Below are positions 9,542 to 16,865 of a stretch of 49,684 nt of DNA, piece by piece; positions within the stretch are counted from its first letter, which is position 1, and every line of letters starts with the position of its first letter. The position numbers and the translations under genes are program-made. The notes under the pieces were generated by a model. It made no database searches. It was not told where the DNA came from and worked only from the letters and a program-made list of their open reading frames with translations. Source of the DNA: Pseudorhodoferax aquiterrae (GTDB taxonomy: Bacteria > Pseudomonadota > Gammaproteobacteria > Burkholderiales > Burkholderiaceae_C); the NCBI RefSeq assembly GCF_014652235.1, contig NZ_BMYK01000015.1, positions 92,130 to 141,813 of the forward strand. The letters run 5' to 3'.

Positions 9542-9810
9542 GAGGGTGTTTCCGAAATCAATAGGCCCACGTGTGGCCCCAGGGCGCGGCCAATCAAGGC
9601 GCAAGGCGCCGTGCGGGCTGTCTGCCCGCACAAGCCTTGCAACGCCGAGTGGGCGTGCCCTGGGGCCGCACCCTTCGGGCCGGGGCGCCCTGCGGCCATG
9701 GGCTGCGTTGCGCCACTTGGCCGGGCAGCAGCACGGCCTGCGTGTCGCGCCTTGCCCATGGCCGCAGGGCACCCCGGCGTGGGCCTATTCATTTCGGAAA
9801 CACCCTCTGA
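9539..9810. repeat. Palindromic repeat B
   Basis: A 272-base element bounded by 33-base inverted ends. The left end starts TGAGAGGGTGTTTCCGAAAT and the reverse complement of the right end starts TCAGAGGGTGTTTCCGAAAT, with 31 of 33 positions matching by eye. The interior has a hairpin with arms GTGCGGGC and GCCCGCAC around TGTCT, followed by GCAACGCC, resembling the interior of family A/C, and the GC-rich block CCCTTCGGGCCGGGGCG in the opposite orientation to A/C. The left end begins on the TGA stop of ackA. No gene is supported between 9542 and 9906. Confidence 0.85.
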
Positions 9811-9906
9811 AGCCGCTGCGGTCCCTGCATTGCGCCCATGGCGTGGCCCTTGCCGGTGGCCCGCACGGCAGAATGGCGGCCCGCCGCATGGCGAGAAGGA
9901 CTCCTC

Positions 9907-11265
9907 GTGCCAACCAGCCAGCTTTCGGTCTACTTTTTCCTGCAGATCGCCGTCATCATCGCCTGCGCCCAATGGGTCGGGCGCCTGGCGCAGCGCCTGG
10001 GTCAGCCCCAGGTCGTCGGCGAGATGATCGCCGGGGTGCTGCTGGGCCCATCCTTGTTCGGCTGGCTGTGGCCGCAGGCACAGCAAGCGCTGTTCCCGAA
10101 AGAGACGATGGGCGTGCTGTACGTCGGCGCGCAGCTCGGCGTCGGCCTGTACATGTTCCTCGTCGGCACGGAGTTCCAGGCCGGGCACTTCCGCGCGCGG
10201 CTGCGCAGCGCGGCATCGGTGTCGCTGGCCGGCGTGCTGGTGCCCTTCGTGCTCGCCTTCGCCCTGGTGCCGGCGCTGCGCGAGGTGCCCGGCCTGTTCG
10301 CCGCGCGCGTCCAGCCCCTGGAGGCCTCGCTGTTCCTGGGCGCCGCCATCGCCATCACGGCCTTCCCGATGCTGGCGCGCATCATCCACGAGCGCGGGCT
10401 CGCCGGCACCTCGCTCGGCACGCTGGCGTTGACCGCCGGCGCGGTCGACGATGCGCTGGCCTGGTGCATCCTGGCCGTGGTGCTGGCGAGCTTCGGCGGC
10501 TCCTGGGGCGGTGCCTGGCTGGCCATCGGCGGTGGGGCGGCCTATGCGCTGTTCATGGTGTTCGTCGGCACACGGCTGTTGCGCCGCCTGCCATGCGGCG
10601 TGCCCGGTGGCAGCGCCACACTGGCCCTGGTCCTCGTGCTGTTCGCGCTCAGCGCCTTCGCCATGGACGCCATCGGCATCCATGCCGTGTTCGGCGGCTT
10701 CCTGCTCGGCGCGTGCATGCCGCGCGGGCCCATGGTGCAACAGCTGCGCGAACAGCTGCAGCCCTTCGTGGTGGTGTTCCTGCTGCCCATGTTCTTCACC
10801 TACTCGGGCCTGAACACACGCCTCGATGTGCTGTTCGATCCTGCCATCGGCATGGCCGCGCTGGCCATTCTCGCGGCCTCCTTCGGCGGGAAAGGCCTGG
10901 CCTGCTGGGCCGCCGCGCGGCTCGCCGGCGAACCGCAGCGCGATGCGCTCGCGATCGGGGCGCTCATGAACGCGCGTGGTCTCATGGAGCTGATCATCAT
11001 CAACATCGGGCTGCAGGCCGGCGTGATCCTGCCCGGGCTCTTCGCCATCCTCGTGCTGATGGCCATCGCCTCGACACTGCTGGCCACGCCGGTGTTCCAC
11101 TGGGCCATGCGGGTCCGGCGCAACCAGGTGCCCGCCCACGCTCCTGGCGCCGAAGTGTCAGAGGGGTCTTTCGAGACATCGCAAGACGGGACATCGGTGG
11201 CCGGCGGTCCACGCCGGCGCCCCCACGCTCAATCCAGCCGGATCGGCGGCCGCACGCGCGCCTGA
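9907..11265 (+). CDS. Cation:proton antiporter, CPA2/KefB-like membrane domain
   Basis: A 452-residue integral membrane protein with about 12 hydrophobic segments and no TrkA-N or TrkA-C domain, so it is a bare CPA2 exchanger. Typical stretches are GQPQVVGEMIAGVLLGPSLFG (helices 2-3), FLVGTEF, AIAITAFPMLARII and GALMNARGLMELII. I start it at GTG 9907 because AGAAGGA sits 7 bases upstream and the protein then begins at helix 1; the longer frame from ATG 9838 adds 23 unlikely residues. Its last 37 bases overlap the end of the convergent NADH dehydrogenase gene. The likely role is K+ or Na+/H+ exchange. Confidence 0.85.
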   Translation: MPTSQLSVYFFLQIAVIIACAQWVGRLAQRLGQPQVVGEMIAGVLLGPSLFGWLWPQAQQALFPKETMGVLYVGAQLGVGLYMFLVGTEFQAGHFRARLRSAASVSLAGVLVPFVLAFALVPALREVPGLFAARVQPLEASLFLGAAIAITAFPMLARIIHERGLAGTSLGTLALTAGAVDDALAWCILAVVLASFGGSWGGAWLAIGGGAAYALFMVFVGTRLLRRLPCGVPGGSATLALVLVLFALSAFAMDAIGIHAVFGGFLLGACMPRGPMVQQLREQLQPFVVVFLLPMFFTYSGLNTRLDVLFDPAIGMAALAILAASFGGKGLACWAAARLAGEPQRDALAIGALMNARGLMELIIINIGLQAGVILPGLFAILVLMAIASTLLATPVFHWAMRVRRNQVPAHAPGAEVSEGSFETSQDGTSVAGGPRRRPHAQSSRIGGRTRA

Positions 11266-12554
11266 ATGCGGTCGGCCAGCCACAGCAGGCCGCCGCGCCA
11301 GAAGCCGTGCAGACGCGCCTGGTGGCTGCGGTACAGCATGGCGTGGCTCAGCTGCGCGAGCCGGCCGTGGACGGTGCCGCCGTCGAAGAAGCCGAAGCGG
11401 CCCAGCGAGCCGAAGGCGTCGTAGTCGGCCAGCGCGACGAGCGCGCCGAAGTCGCGGAAGCGGAACGGCGGCACCGGCCGGCCGGCCGCCAGCACCCCGG
11501 GCAGGTGGCGCGCCAGGTGGCGGGCCTGCTGGTGCGCCACCTGGGCCGTCGGCGGCAGCGGGCGCTCCTGGCCCGGCAGCGTCAGGCGCGCGCAGTCGCC
11601 CAGGGCATAGATGGCATCGTCGCGCGTGGTCTGCAGCGATGGCGTGACCAGCAGCTGCTGGCTGCGGCTGGTCTCCAGCCCGTCCAGCCCGGCCAGCACG
11701 GCCGGACCCTTGACGCCGGCCGCCCAGACCTGCAGCGTGGCCGCGAGCAGGCTGCCGTCGGCCAGTTCGAGGCCCTCGGCGCGCGCGGCGCGGACCTGGG
11801 TGCCGGTGCGCACGCGCACGCCCAGCGTCTGCAGGCGCTGCTGCGTGGCGGCCGAGATGTCGCGCGGGAACGCGGCCAGCAGCCGCGGCCCGGCCTCCAG
11901 CAGCGTGATCGTGATGCGTTCGGCCAGGCCCCGGGCGCCATAGGCCTCGGCGGTCTCGGTCAGCTGCACGAGTTCGGCCGCCAGTTCCACGCCGGTGGCG
12001 CCGCCGCCCACGATGGCGATCGACAGCGGCTGCCCCATGGCCACGCACTGCAGCATGCGCAGCCGCACCTCGCGGCTGAAGGCGTCGGCCTGCAGCCGCG
12101 AATCGATGGCATGGCAATGCTCGGCCACGCCCGGCGTGCCGAAGTCGTTGGCCTGGCTGCCCACCGCGAGCACCAGAAGTTCGTAGGGCAGCTCGCGCGC
12201 CGGCACCAGCAGGCGGCCGTCCTCGGCATGCAGCGGGGCGACCTGCACCACGCGGCGCTTGCGGTCCAGGCCGTTCAGCGCGCCGGGCTGGTAGACGAAG
12301 CCCGCTTCGCGCGCCTGGGCCACGTAGGTGGTCTGCTGCATCGCGATGTCGCGCGTGCCGGCCGCGATCGTGTGCAGCATGGGCTTCCAGACATGGGCGG
12401 CGTCGCGGTCCAGCAGCGTGACCGTGGGCGCGCCGGCCCGCCCGCGCCAGCGCCGCCCGAGCACGGTGGCGATCTCCAGCCCGGCGATGCCGCCGCCCAC
12501 GACCAGCAGCCGCGCGCCCGGCGTTTCACGCGTACCGAATCCTGTATCGACCAT
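11229..12554 (-). CDS. ndh: Type II NADH dehydrogenase (NDH-2)
   Basis: A 441-residue single-subunit flavoprotein that passes electrons from NADH to quinone without pumping protons. An FAD-binding Rossmann motif RLLVVGGGIAGLEIA is near residue 15 and the NADH-binding motif SIAIVGGGATGVELAAEL near 175. AIYALGDCA is the second FAD motif, and the C-terminus has the amphipathic membrane-attachment region seen in bacterial NDH-2. ATG 12554 is chosen because it gives the family N-terminus; longer frames run into repeat C. The 3' end overlaps the antiporter by 37 bases in opposite orientation. Confidence 0.9.
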   Translation of the reverse strand: MVDTGFGTRETPGARLLVVGGGIAGLEIATVLGRRWRGRAGAPTVTLLDRDAAHVWKPMLHTIAAGTRDIAMQQTTYVAQAREAGFVYQPGALNGLDRKRRVVQVAPLHAEDGRLLVPARELPYELLVLAVGSQANDFGTPGVAEHCHAIDSRLQADAFSREVRLRMLQCVAMGQPLSIAIVGGGATGVELAAELVQLTETAEAYGARGLAERITITLLEAGPRLLAAFPRDISAATQQRLQTLGVRVRTGTQVRAARAEGLELADGSLLAATLQVWAAGVKGPAVLAGLDGLETSRSQQLLVTPSLQTTRDDAIYALGDCARLTLPGQERPLPPTAQVAHQQARHLARHLPGVLAAGRPVPPFRFRDFGALVALADYDAFGSLGRFGFFDGGTVHGRLAQLSHAMLYRSHQARLHGFWRGGLLWLADRIQARVRPPIRLD

Positions 12555-12617
12555 CGGACCATTACAGCATCGCCCCCCGGGCAGACCCCGAGAAGCTCGG
12601 CCGGCGCAGGGGCATCG

Positions 12618-12845
12618 CTCAGAACGTGTGAATGAACCGATCGCGCCCACGACGGGGTGCGGCGGGCCGCAGGCGAAGGCGCGGGCCGCCGCCCGGGCTC
12701 GTGCCCGGGCAAGGACCGCAACGCCCGCATGCGGCCTGGCGCGCCCCGGCCTGAAGGGCGAGGCCCCGGGCGCGAGGATCATGATGGAAGCAGGAGCTCA
12801 TTGGGGGCCTCGCGTGGGTGTGAGCGGTTCGTTCACACGTTCTCA
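12618..12845. repeat. Palindromic repeat C (second copy of family A/C)
   Basis: Left end CTCAGAACGTGTGAATGAAC and right end GGTTCGTTCACACGTTCTCA are inverted repeats. Compared with copy A the central dinucleotide of each arm is changed (AAGCTG versus AACGTG) on both sides, so pairing is kept. The interior shares CGACGGGGTGCG, GCCCGGGC, GCAACGCCCGCATG and GAAGGGCGAGGCCC with copy A in the same order; the right third has diverged. The right end contributes the TGA stop of the EAL gene. Nothing else is seen in the 12555-12842 gap except what should be the ndh promoter region. Confidence 0.85.
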
Positions 12846-15038
12846 GACCAGGGCCGGGGCGCGCAGCCAGTTCAGCAGGGCGTCGCGCTCCATCGGCGGC
12901 GCGATGTGGAAGCCCTGCCCTTCGTGGCAGCCCATGTCCACCAGCGCCTGCCAGGTGGCCGCGTCCTCGATGCCTTCGGCCAGCACCTGCAGGCCCAGCT
13001 TGCGGCCCAGTTGCGTGACGGTCTCGGCGATGCGTGCGCCCTGGGCCTCGCGCAACTGGCGCACGAAGCCGCGGTCGATCTTGATGCGGTCCAGCGGCAG
13101 CCGCTCCAGGTAGCTCAGCGAGGAGTAGCCGGTGCCGAAGTCGTCGATGGCGATGGTGATGCCCTCCGCGCGCAGCGCCGAGAGCGTGGACTCCAGCAGC
13201 TGCGTGGGCAGCACGGCCACCGATTCGGTGATCTCCAGTTCCAGATGGTGGCCCTGCAGCGCGTGCGCTGCCAGCGCGGCGCGCACGGTCTCGAAGAAGC
13301 CGGGGTCGCGCAGCTGCGCGACCGAGACGTTGACCGCCATGCGGCGCGGCGCGCAGCCCAGGTCCAGCATCTCGCGCATGGTGGCGCAGGCGTTGGCCAG
13401 CACCCACTGGCCCAGCGGCACGATGAGGCCGGAATGCTCGGCCACCGGGATGAAGCGGTCCGGCGGAACCAGCCGGCCGTCCTCGGTGCGCCAGCGCAGC
13501 AGCGCCTCCAGGCCCACCAGCGCCTGGGTGCGCAGGTCGCGCTGCGGCTGGTAGACCAGGTACAGGCGCGCCTCGTCGATGGCGGTGCGCAGCTCGGACA
13601 GCAGCAGCGCGCGGTCGCGCGCCTCGGCGCCCATCTGTTCGGCGTAGCGCAGGTCCTGGCCGCGGTGGTCGCGTTTGGCCCGCTTGAGCGCGATGGTGGC
13701 GTCCTTGACGAGGTCGACACCGGCCTGCGCCACCTGCGGCAGCAACACATGGCCGCAGGTCAGCGTGACCTTGTGCGGCACGCCGTCCACCAGCACGGGC
13801 TGGCGCACGCACTCCAGCAGGCGCTGCGGCACTACCTGCTCGGTGGTGCCGAGGGCGCCGAAGGTGTCCGGCCCCACGCGCGCGAGCAGCACGCCGGGCG
13901 GCACGGCCTCGGCCAGCCTGCGCGCCACGGCGGCCAGCAGGCGGTCGCCGAAGCGGTGGCCCATGACGTCGTTGGCGGCGCTGAAGTCGTCGATGTCCAG
14001 CAGGGCCAGGATGTGGTTGCGCGCCCCGCGCCGCGCGCAGGCGTCCACCTTCTCGATGAAGTGCGCGCGGTTGGGCAGGCCGACCTGTGCATCGAAGTAG
14101 GCCGACTGGTGCAGCCGCTCGAGCAGGCCCCGGTTGTGCCGCAGCGTGCGCAGGTTGGTGCAGAACACGTCGAGCAGCTGGCGGTCGGCCCGGCTGCGCA
14201 GCCGCGGCGCCTGCACGTAGACGGCCATGTCCTGGCCGTCGCGCCGGCCCAGGTACAGCGCCACGCCACCCTGCTCGCCATGGCAGTTGCCGCCCTGCAC
14301 CAGCGCTCGGCGCAGCAGCTGCACGGCGCGGCTGGCGGGCAAGGCCTGCAGCGCCTGGCCGGCCAGGCCGGCGAAGCGGCCGGCCGCGGCCAGCACCTGG
14401 CCGCCCCCGTCGGTGGCCGAGGCATCGCGCCAGCACAGCATCCCTTCCTCTGGCACGTCCAGCACCGCGGCGAGCTGGGTGATGACGGCGCCCGCGAAGG
14501 CCTGCAGGCTGGTCTGCTCCAGCAGCGCGGTGCCGGACTGCACGATGCGCTCCAGGCTGCGCCGGCTGGCCTCGGTGTTGCACAGCTGCTCGTAGGCGCG
14601 CAGCGCGGCGGCCACGGTGGCCTGCAGCCGCGCCGGTGCCAGCTCGGCCTTGCTGCGGCAGTCGGCGATGTCGTAGCGCAGCAGCTGCTCCAGCGCCGGG
14701 CCGGCGTGCTCGGTGCGCAGCACGATGCGCGTGTGCTGCAGGGCCAGGCCTTCGCGCAGGAACTCCACCAGTCCCCAATCGGTGTGCGGCGCCGCGTCCA
14801 CGCCCAGCAGCACGACGGCCAGGTCGCGCTCGCGGCGCAGCACGGCGCGCGCCTCGGCCTCGCTGCGCGCCTGCAGCAGCAGCACGGGTGCGCCGAACAG
14901 CACCAGGCCCTGCAGGCCGGCCTGCGCGGCAGCGTGCACCTCCTCGTCGCCATCGACCACGAGCACGCGCCAGTCGCGCGCCGCCGCGGCCGTCAGGATC
15001 GCGCCGGGCCGGGCCGGCGCGCAGGCAAGTCCGGGCAT
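12843..15038 (-). CDS. Pseudo-receiver (DUF3369 type)-GGDEF-EAL cyclic-di-GMP phosphodiesterase
   Basis: A 731-residue signalling protein. Residues 22-145 look like a receiver domain with acidic residues at 29-32 and the conserved Lys at 130, but the phosphoacceptor position reads LLGVD, with Gly 79 where Asp is expected. A DUF3369-like GAF region follows at about 150-300. The GGDEF domain (about 315-465) has the degenerate motif GPDTF. The EAL domain (about 475-725) is intact, with EALLRW at 511, NVSVAQL, ELEITES, IDDFGTGYSS, KIDRGFV, LAEGIED and QGFHIA. It should hydrolyse c-di-GMP. It lies 89 bases downstream of the siaD-like cyclase gene, separated by a hairpin. Start ATG 15038 follows that hairpin. 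Confidence 0.88.
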   Translation of the reverse strand: MPGLACAPARPGAILTAAAARDWRVLVVDGDEEVHAAAQAGLQGLVLFGAPVLLLQARSEAEARAVLRRERDLAVVLLGVDAAPHTDWGLVEFLREGLALQHTRIVLRTEHAGPALEQLLRYDIADCRSKAELAPARLQATVAAALRAYEQLCNTEASRRSLERIVQSGTALLEQTSLQAFAGAVITQLAAVLDVPEEGMLCWRDASATDGGGQVLAAAGRFAGLAGQALQALPASRAVQLLRRALVQGGNCHGEQGGVALYLGRRDGQDMAVYVQAPRLRSRADRQLLDVFCTNLRTLRHNRGLLERLHQSAYFDAQVGLPNRAHFIEKVDACARRGARNHILALLDIDDFSAANDVMGHRFGDRLLAAVARRLAEAVPPGVLLARVGPDTFGALGTTEQVVPQRLLECVRQPVLVDGVPHKVTLTCGHVLLPQVAQAGVDLVKDATIALKRAKRDHRGQDLRYAEQMGAEARDRALLLSELRTAIDEARLYLVYQPQRDLRTQALVGLEALLRWRTEDGRLVPPDRFIPVAEHSGLIVPLGQWVLANACATMREMLDLGCAPRRMAVNVSVAQLRDPGFFETVRAALAAHALQGHHLELEITESVAVLPTQLLESTLSALRAEGITIAIDDFGTGYSSLSYLERLPLDRIKIDRGFVRQLREAQGARIAETVTQLGRKLGLQVLAEGIEDAATWQALVDMGCHEGQGFHIAPPMERDALLNWLRAPALV

Positions 15039-15071
15039 GTCAGTGGCGTCCGGCCGCCAGCAGGCACTGAC

Positions 15072-15127
15072 GCGCCCCCTCGGGGGGCAGCGGACCGCGC
15101 GAAGCGGGGAAGCGTGGGGCCCGCATG
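15072..15127 (-). terminator. GC-rich hairpin after the sia-type operon
   Basis: On the minus strand, directly after the cyclase stop, the sequence runs through GCGGGCCCCACGCTTCC to a strong hairpin with arms CCCCCC and GGGGGG around a short GA-containing loop (forward CCCCCTCGGGGGG). There is no U-tract, so an intrinsic terminator is uncertain; an attenuating or RNA-stabilising 3' structure is equally possible. Similar CCCCCT-GGGGGG cores occur in repeat D. Confidence 0.45.
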
Positions 15128-15862
15128 TCAATCGTGCAGTTGCAGGTCGCCGCCGGCATGGGCCACGCGGTTGCGGCCGCCGCGTTTGGCGGCGTACAGC
15201 GCCTGGTCGGCCTGCCCGTAGGCTTCGTCGAAGCTGGCGCCGCAGGGCATGCAGCTGATGCCGAAGCTGGCCGTCACGCGGCTGCCGTCGGGTAGGCCGA
15301 AGGCATGGGCCTCGATGGCGCGGCGTGCGCGCTGGGCCACGGCCTCGGCCGCCTCGGGGTCGTCGTGCGGCAGCAGCAAGGTGAACTCCTCGCCGCCGAC
15401 GCGGCCGATCAGGCCTTGCGCCGGCACCGCCTGCTGCAGGCAGGCCACCACGCCCAGGATGACCTGGTCTCCGATGGGATGGCCGAAGTTGTCGTTCACG
15501 CGCTTGAAGTGGTCGATGTCCAGCACGATCAGCGTGAGCCCGCTGCGTGCGAACAGCTGGTTCACGCGCTCGATGATGGCGGCGCGGTTCAGCACGCCGG
15601 TCAGCGGATCGTGGGTGGCGCGGTACTGCAGTTCGCCGGCCAGGTCCTGCAGGCGCTGGTTCAGCTGGGTCATCTCCAGCTCGGCGCGGTCGCTGCGGCG
15701 CACCAGGCGGCGCGTCTCGCGCAGCAGCCGCTCGTAGGCGGCCAGCAGCTCGCCCAGCGCGGCGTGGGCGCCGTCCGGGCCGGCCGCATGGGCCGCGCGC
15801 GCGGCCAGCAGCGCACGGTGTTCGGCCGCGAACAGGTCGGACGCCTCGCCGAGCGCGTCCAT
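15128..15862 (-). CDS. siaD: Diguanylate cyclase, SiaD-type
   Basis: A 244-residue soluble protein that makes c-di-GMP from two GTP. The N-terminal 80 residues form a helical, coiled-coil-like segment, and the GGDEF domain runs from about 82 to 240 with DPLTGVLNR, the metal site LDIDHFKRVND and an intact active-site loop GGEEF at 156-160. No RxxD inhibition site is visible five residues before the loop. Start ATG 15862 follows the siaC stop directly (TGA then ATG), implying coupled translation. In Pseudomonas aeruginosa SiaD is activated by binding unphosphorylated SiaC; the same four-gene set here supports that role. Confidence 0.88.
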   Translation of the reverse strand: MDALGEASDLFAAEHRALLAARAAHAAGPDGAHAALGELLAAYERLLRETRRLVRRSDRAELEMTQLNQRLQDLAGELQYRATHDPLTGVLNRAAIIERVNQLFARSGLTLIVLDIDHFKRVNDNFGHPIGDQVILGVVACLQQAVPAQGLIGRVGGEEFTLLLPHDDPEAAEAVAQRARRAIEAHAFGLPDGSRVTASFGISCMPCGASFDEAYGQADQALYAAKRGGRNRVAHAGGDLQLHD

Positions 15863-16252
15863 TCAGGCGGACTCCACCGGGTGGCTCGTGAAGGCGATGG
15901 CCGGAAAATCGTCGCGCAGCTCCTCGCCGAACTCGAGGATGGTGTCGTCCTCTGCATCGTGGTACCAGTGCAATGCCACCTGGTTGCCGGCCTCGACCGC
16001 GTCGTCGAGCGCCTCGATCAGGTTGAACAGCATCTTGGTGCTGGAGCTGTTGAAGTAGGCCAGCGCGATGTGCACGGCGATGGCGCGCCCGTCCTGCTGG
16101 GCGAGGTAGGTCTTGAGTTGCGCGATGACCTCGCCGTAGAACGCGGCGGCGTTCTCGGGATAGGACTCGCCGCGCAGGTGCAGCTGGTGCTGGTCGAAGC
16201 GGAAGTCCACCTCGGGCGAACTGGGCGTCGGGGCGATGTAGAGGTTGTCCAT
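15863..16252 (-). CDS. siaC: SiaC-like phospho-switch protein (DUF1987)
   Basis: A 129-residue single-domain protein of the DUF1987/SiaC family. The stretch FNSSSTKMLFNLIEAL at about 67-82 contains the conserved threonine (Thr 72 by my count) that is phosphorylated in P. aeruginosa SiaC by SiaB and dephosphorylated by SiaA. The unphosphorylated form binds and activates the cyclase SiaD. ATG 16252 is preceded by AAGAGA, 32 bases after siaB. The assignment rests on sequence resemblance plus the complete gene set in the right order. Confidence 0.87.
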   Translation of the reverse strand: MDNLYIAPTPSSPEVDFRFDQHQLHLRGESYPENAAAFYGEVIAQLKTYLAQQDGRAIAVHIALAYFNSSSTKMLFNLIEALDDAVEAGNQVALHWYHDAEDDTILEFGEELRDDFPAIAFTSHPVESA

Positions 16253-16284
16253 GCGTGATCTCTTGTCGGTGCCAGGCGGATGCC

Positions 16285-16857
16285 TCAAATGGCCGCCTTG
16301 AGGTAGAAGACCGGCGCGCCGTCGGCCGCATCGGCCGCGTCGAAGTCGAACTGCAGCGGCTCGCGCGCATCGCGCGCCACGGTCAGGAGGCCGATGCCCG
16401 CGCCCTTGCTGCCCTCGGGTGTCTCCTCGCGCAGCGTCTTGCGGTAGGCCTGCTTGATCTCATCCAGCGTCATGCTGCGCAGCGCCTCGAGCTTGCCGCG
16501 CAGCTCCTCGGCGATGCGCGCCTCTACCGGGTTGGCGCAGAGTAGGAGGAAGCCGCCGTCGGGCGCGCGCCGGATGCAGACCGCGCCATGGCGCACCTCG
16601 TTGTCGCGCTGGGTCGGCGAGGTCAGCGCGTCGGCCGAGTAGTGCACGATGTTCTGCGCCATCTCGATGAAGCAGGAGAACAGCTTGCGCCGCGTCGGGC
16701 CGGCCACGCCGCTCACTTCCAGCTGCAGCTTCACGGCGTCGGCCATGGCCGCCACGATGTGCTGCGAGAAGTAGCCCATGTAGTAGAAGATCACCTGGTG
16801 CTCGCGCGCGAGGTGGAAGAAGGAGCCGTACTTCTCGGCGATGGGGTTCGGTGGCAT
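16285..16857 (-). CDS. siaB: SiaB-like protein kinase (GHKL fold)
   Basis: A 190-residue protein of the SiaB family. It has an N-box-like helix CFIEMAQNIVHYS near residue 62-75 and a G-box EGSKGAGIGLLTVAR near 148-162, the ATP-binding elements of GHKL kinases. It should phosphorylate SiaC on threonine and so block activation of the cyclase. It begins 8 bases after the phosphatase gene. ATG 16857 (MPPNPIAEKYG) is the only start that gives the family N-terminus. Confidence 0.85.
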   Translation of the reverse strand: MPPNPIAEKYGSFFHLAREHQVIFYYMGYFSQHIVAAMADAVKLQLEVSGVAGPTRRKLFSCFIEMAQNIVHYSADALTSPTQRDNEVRHGAVCIRRAPDGGFLLLCANPVEARIAEELRGKLEALRSMTLDEIKQAYRKTLREETPEGSKGAGIGLLTVARDAREPLQFDFDAADAADGAPVFYLKAAI

Positions 16858-16865
16858 GGCGGCGT

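Noticed and set aside
9546-12635. 1029-codon open frame through repeat B, the CPA2 antiporter and the antisense of ndh
   Set aside because: It crosses two genes in other frames and a repeat, with low-complexity sequence only.
6332-12845. Repeats A, B and C as insertion sequences
   Set aside because: No transposase or remnant is encoded inside and no obvious target duplication flanks them, so they are described as palindromic repeats only.
12657-15221. 854-codon open frame on the plus strand opposite the EAL gene
   Set aside because: Mirror of a well-supported GGDEF-EAL gene; no protein-like motif.
15038-16370. The EAL gene's frame stays open far upstream of 15038, suggesting a larger fusion protein
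   Set aside because: The upstream part overlaps the siaB, siaC and siaD genes in other frames and crosses a hairpin; ATG 15038 gives the natural receiver start.
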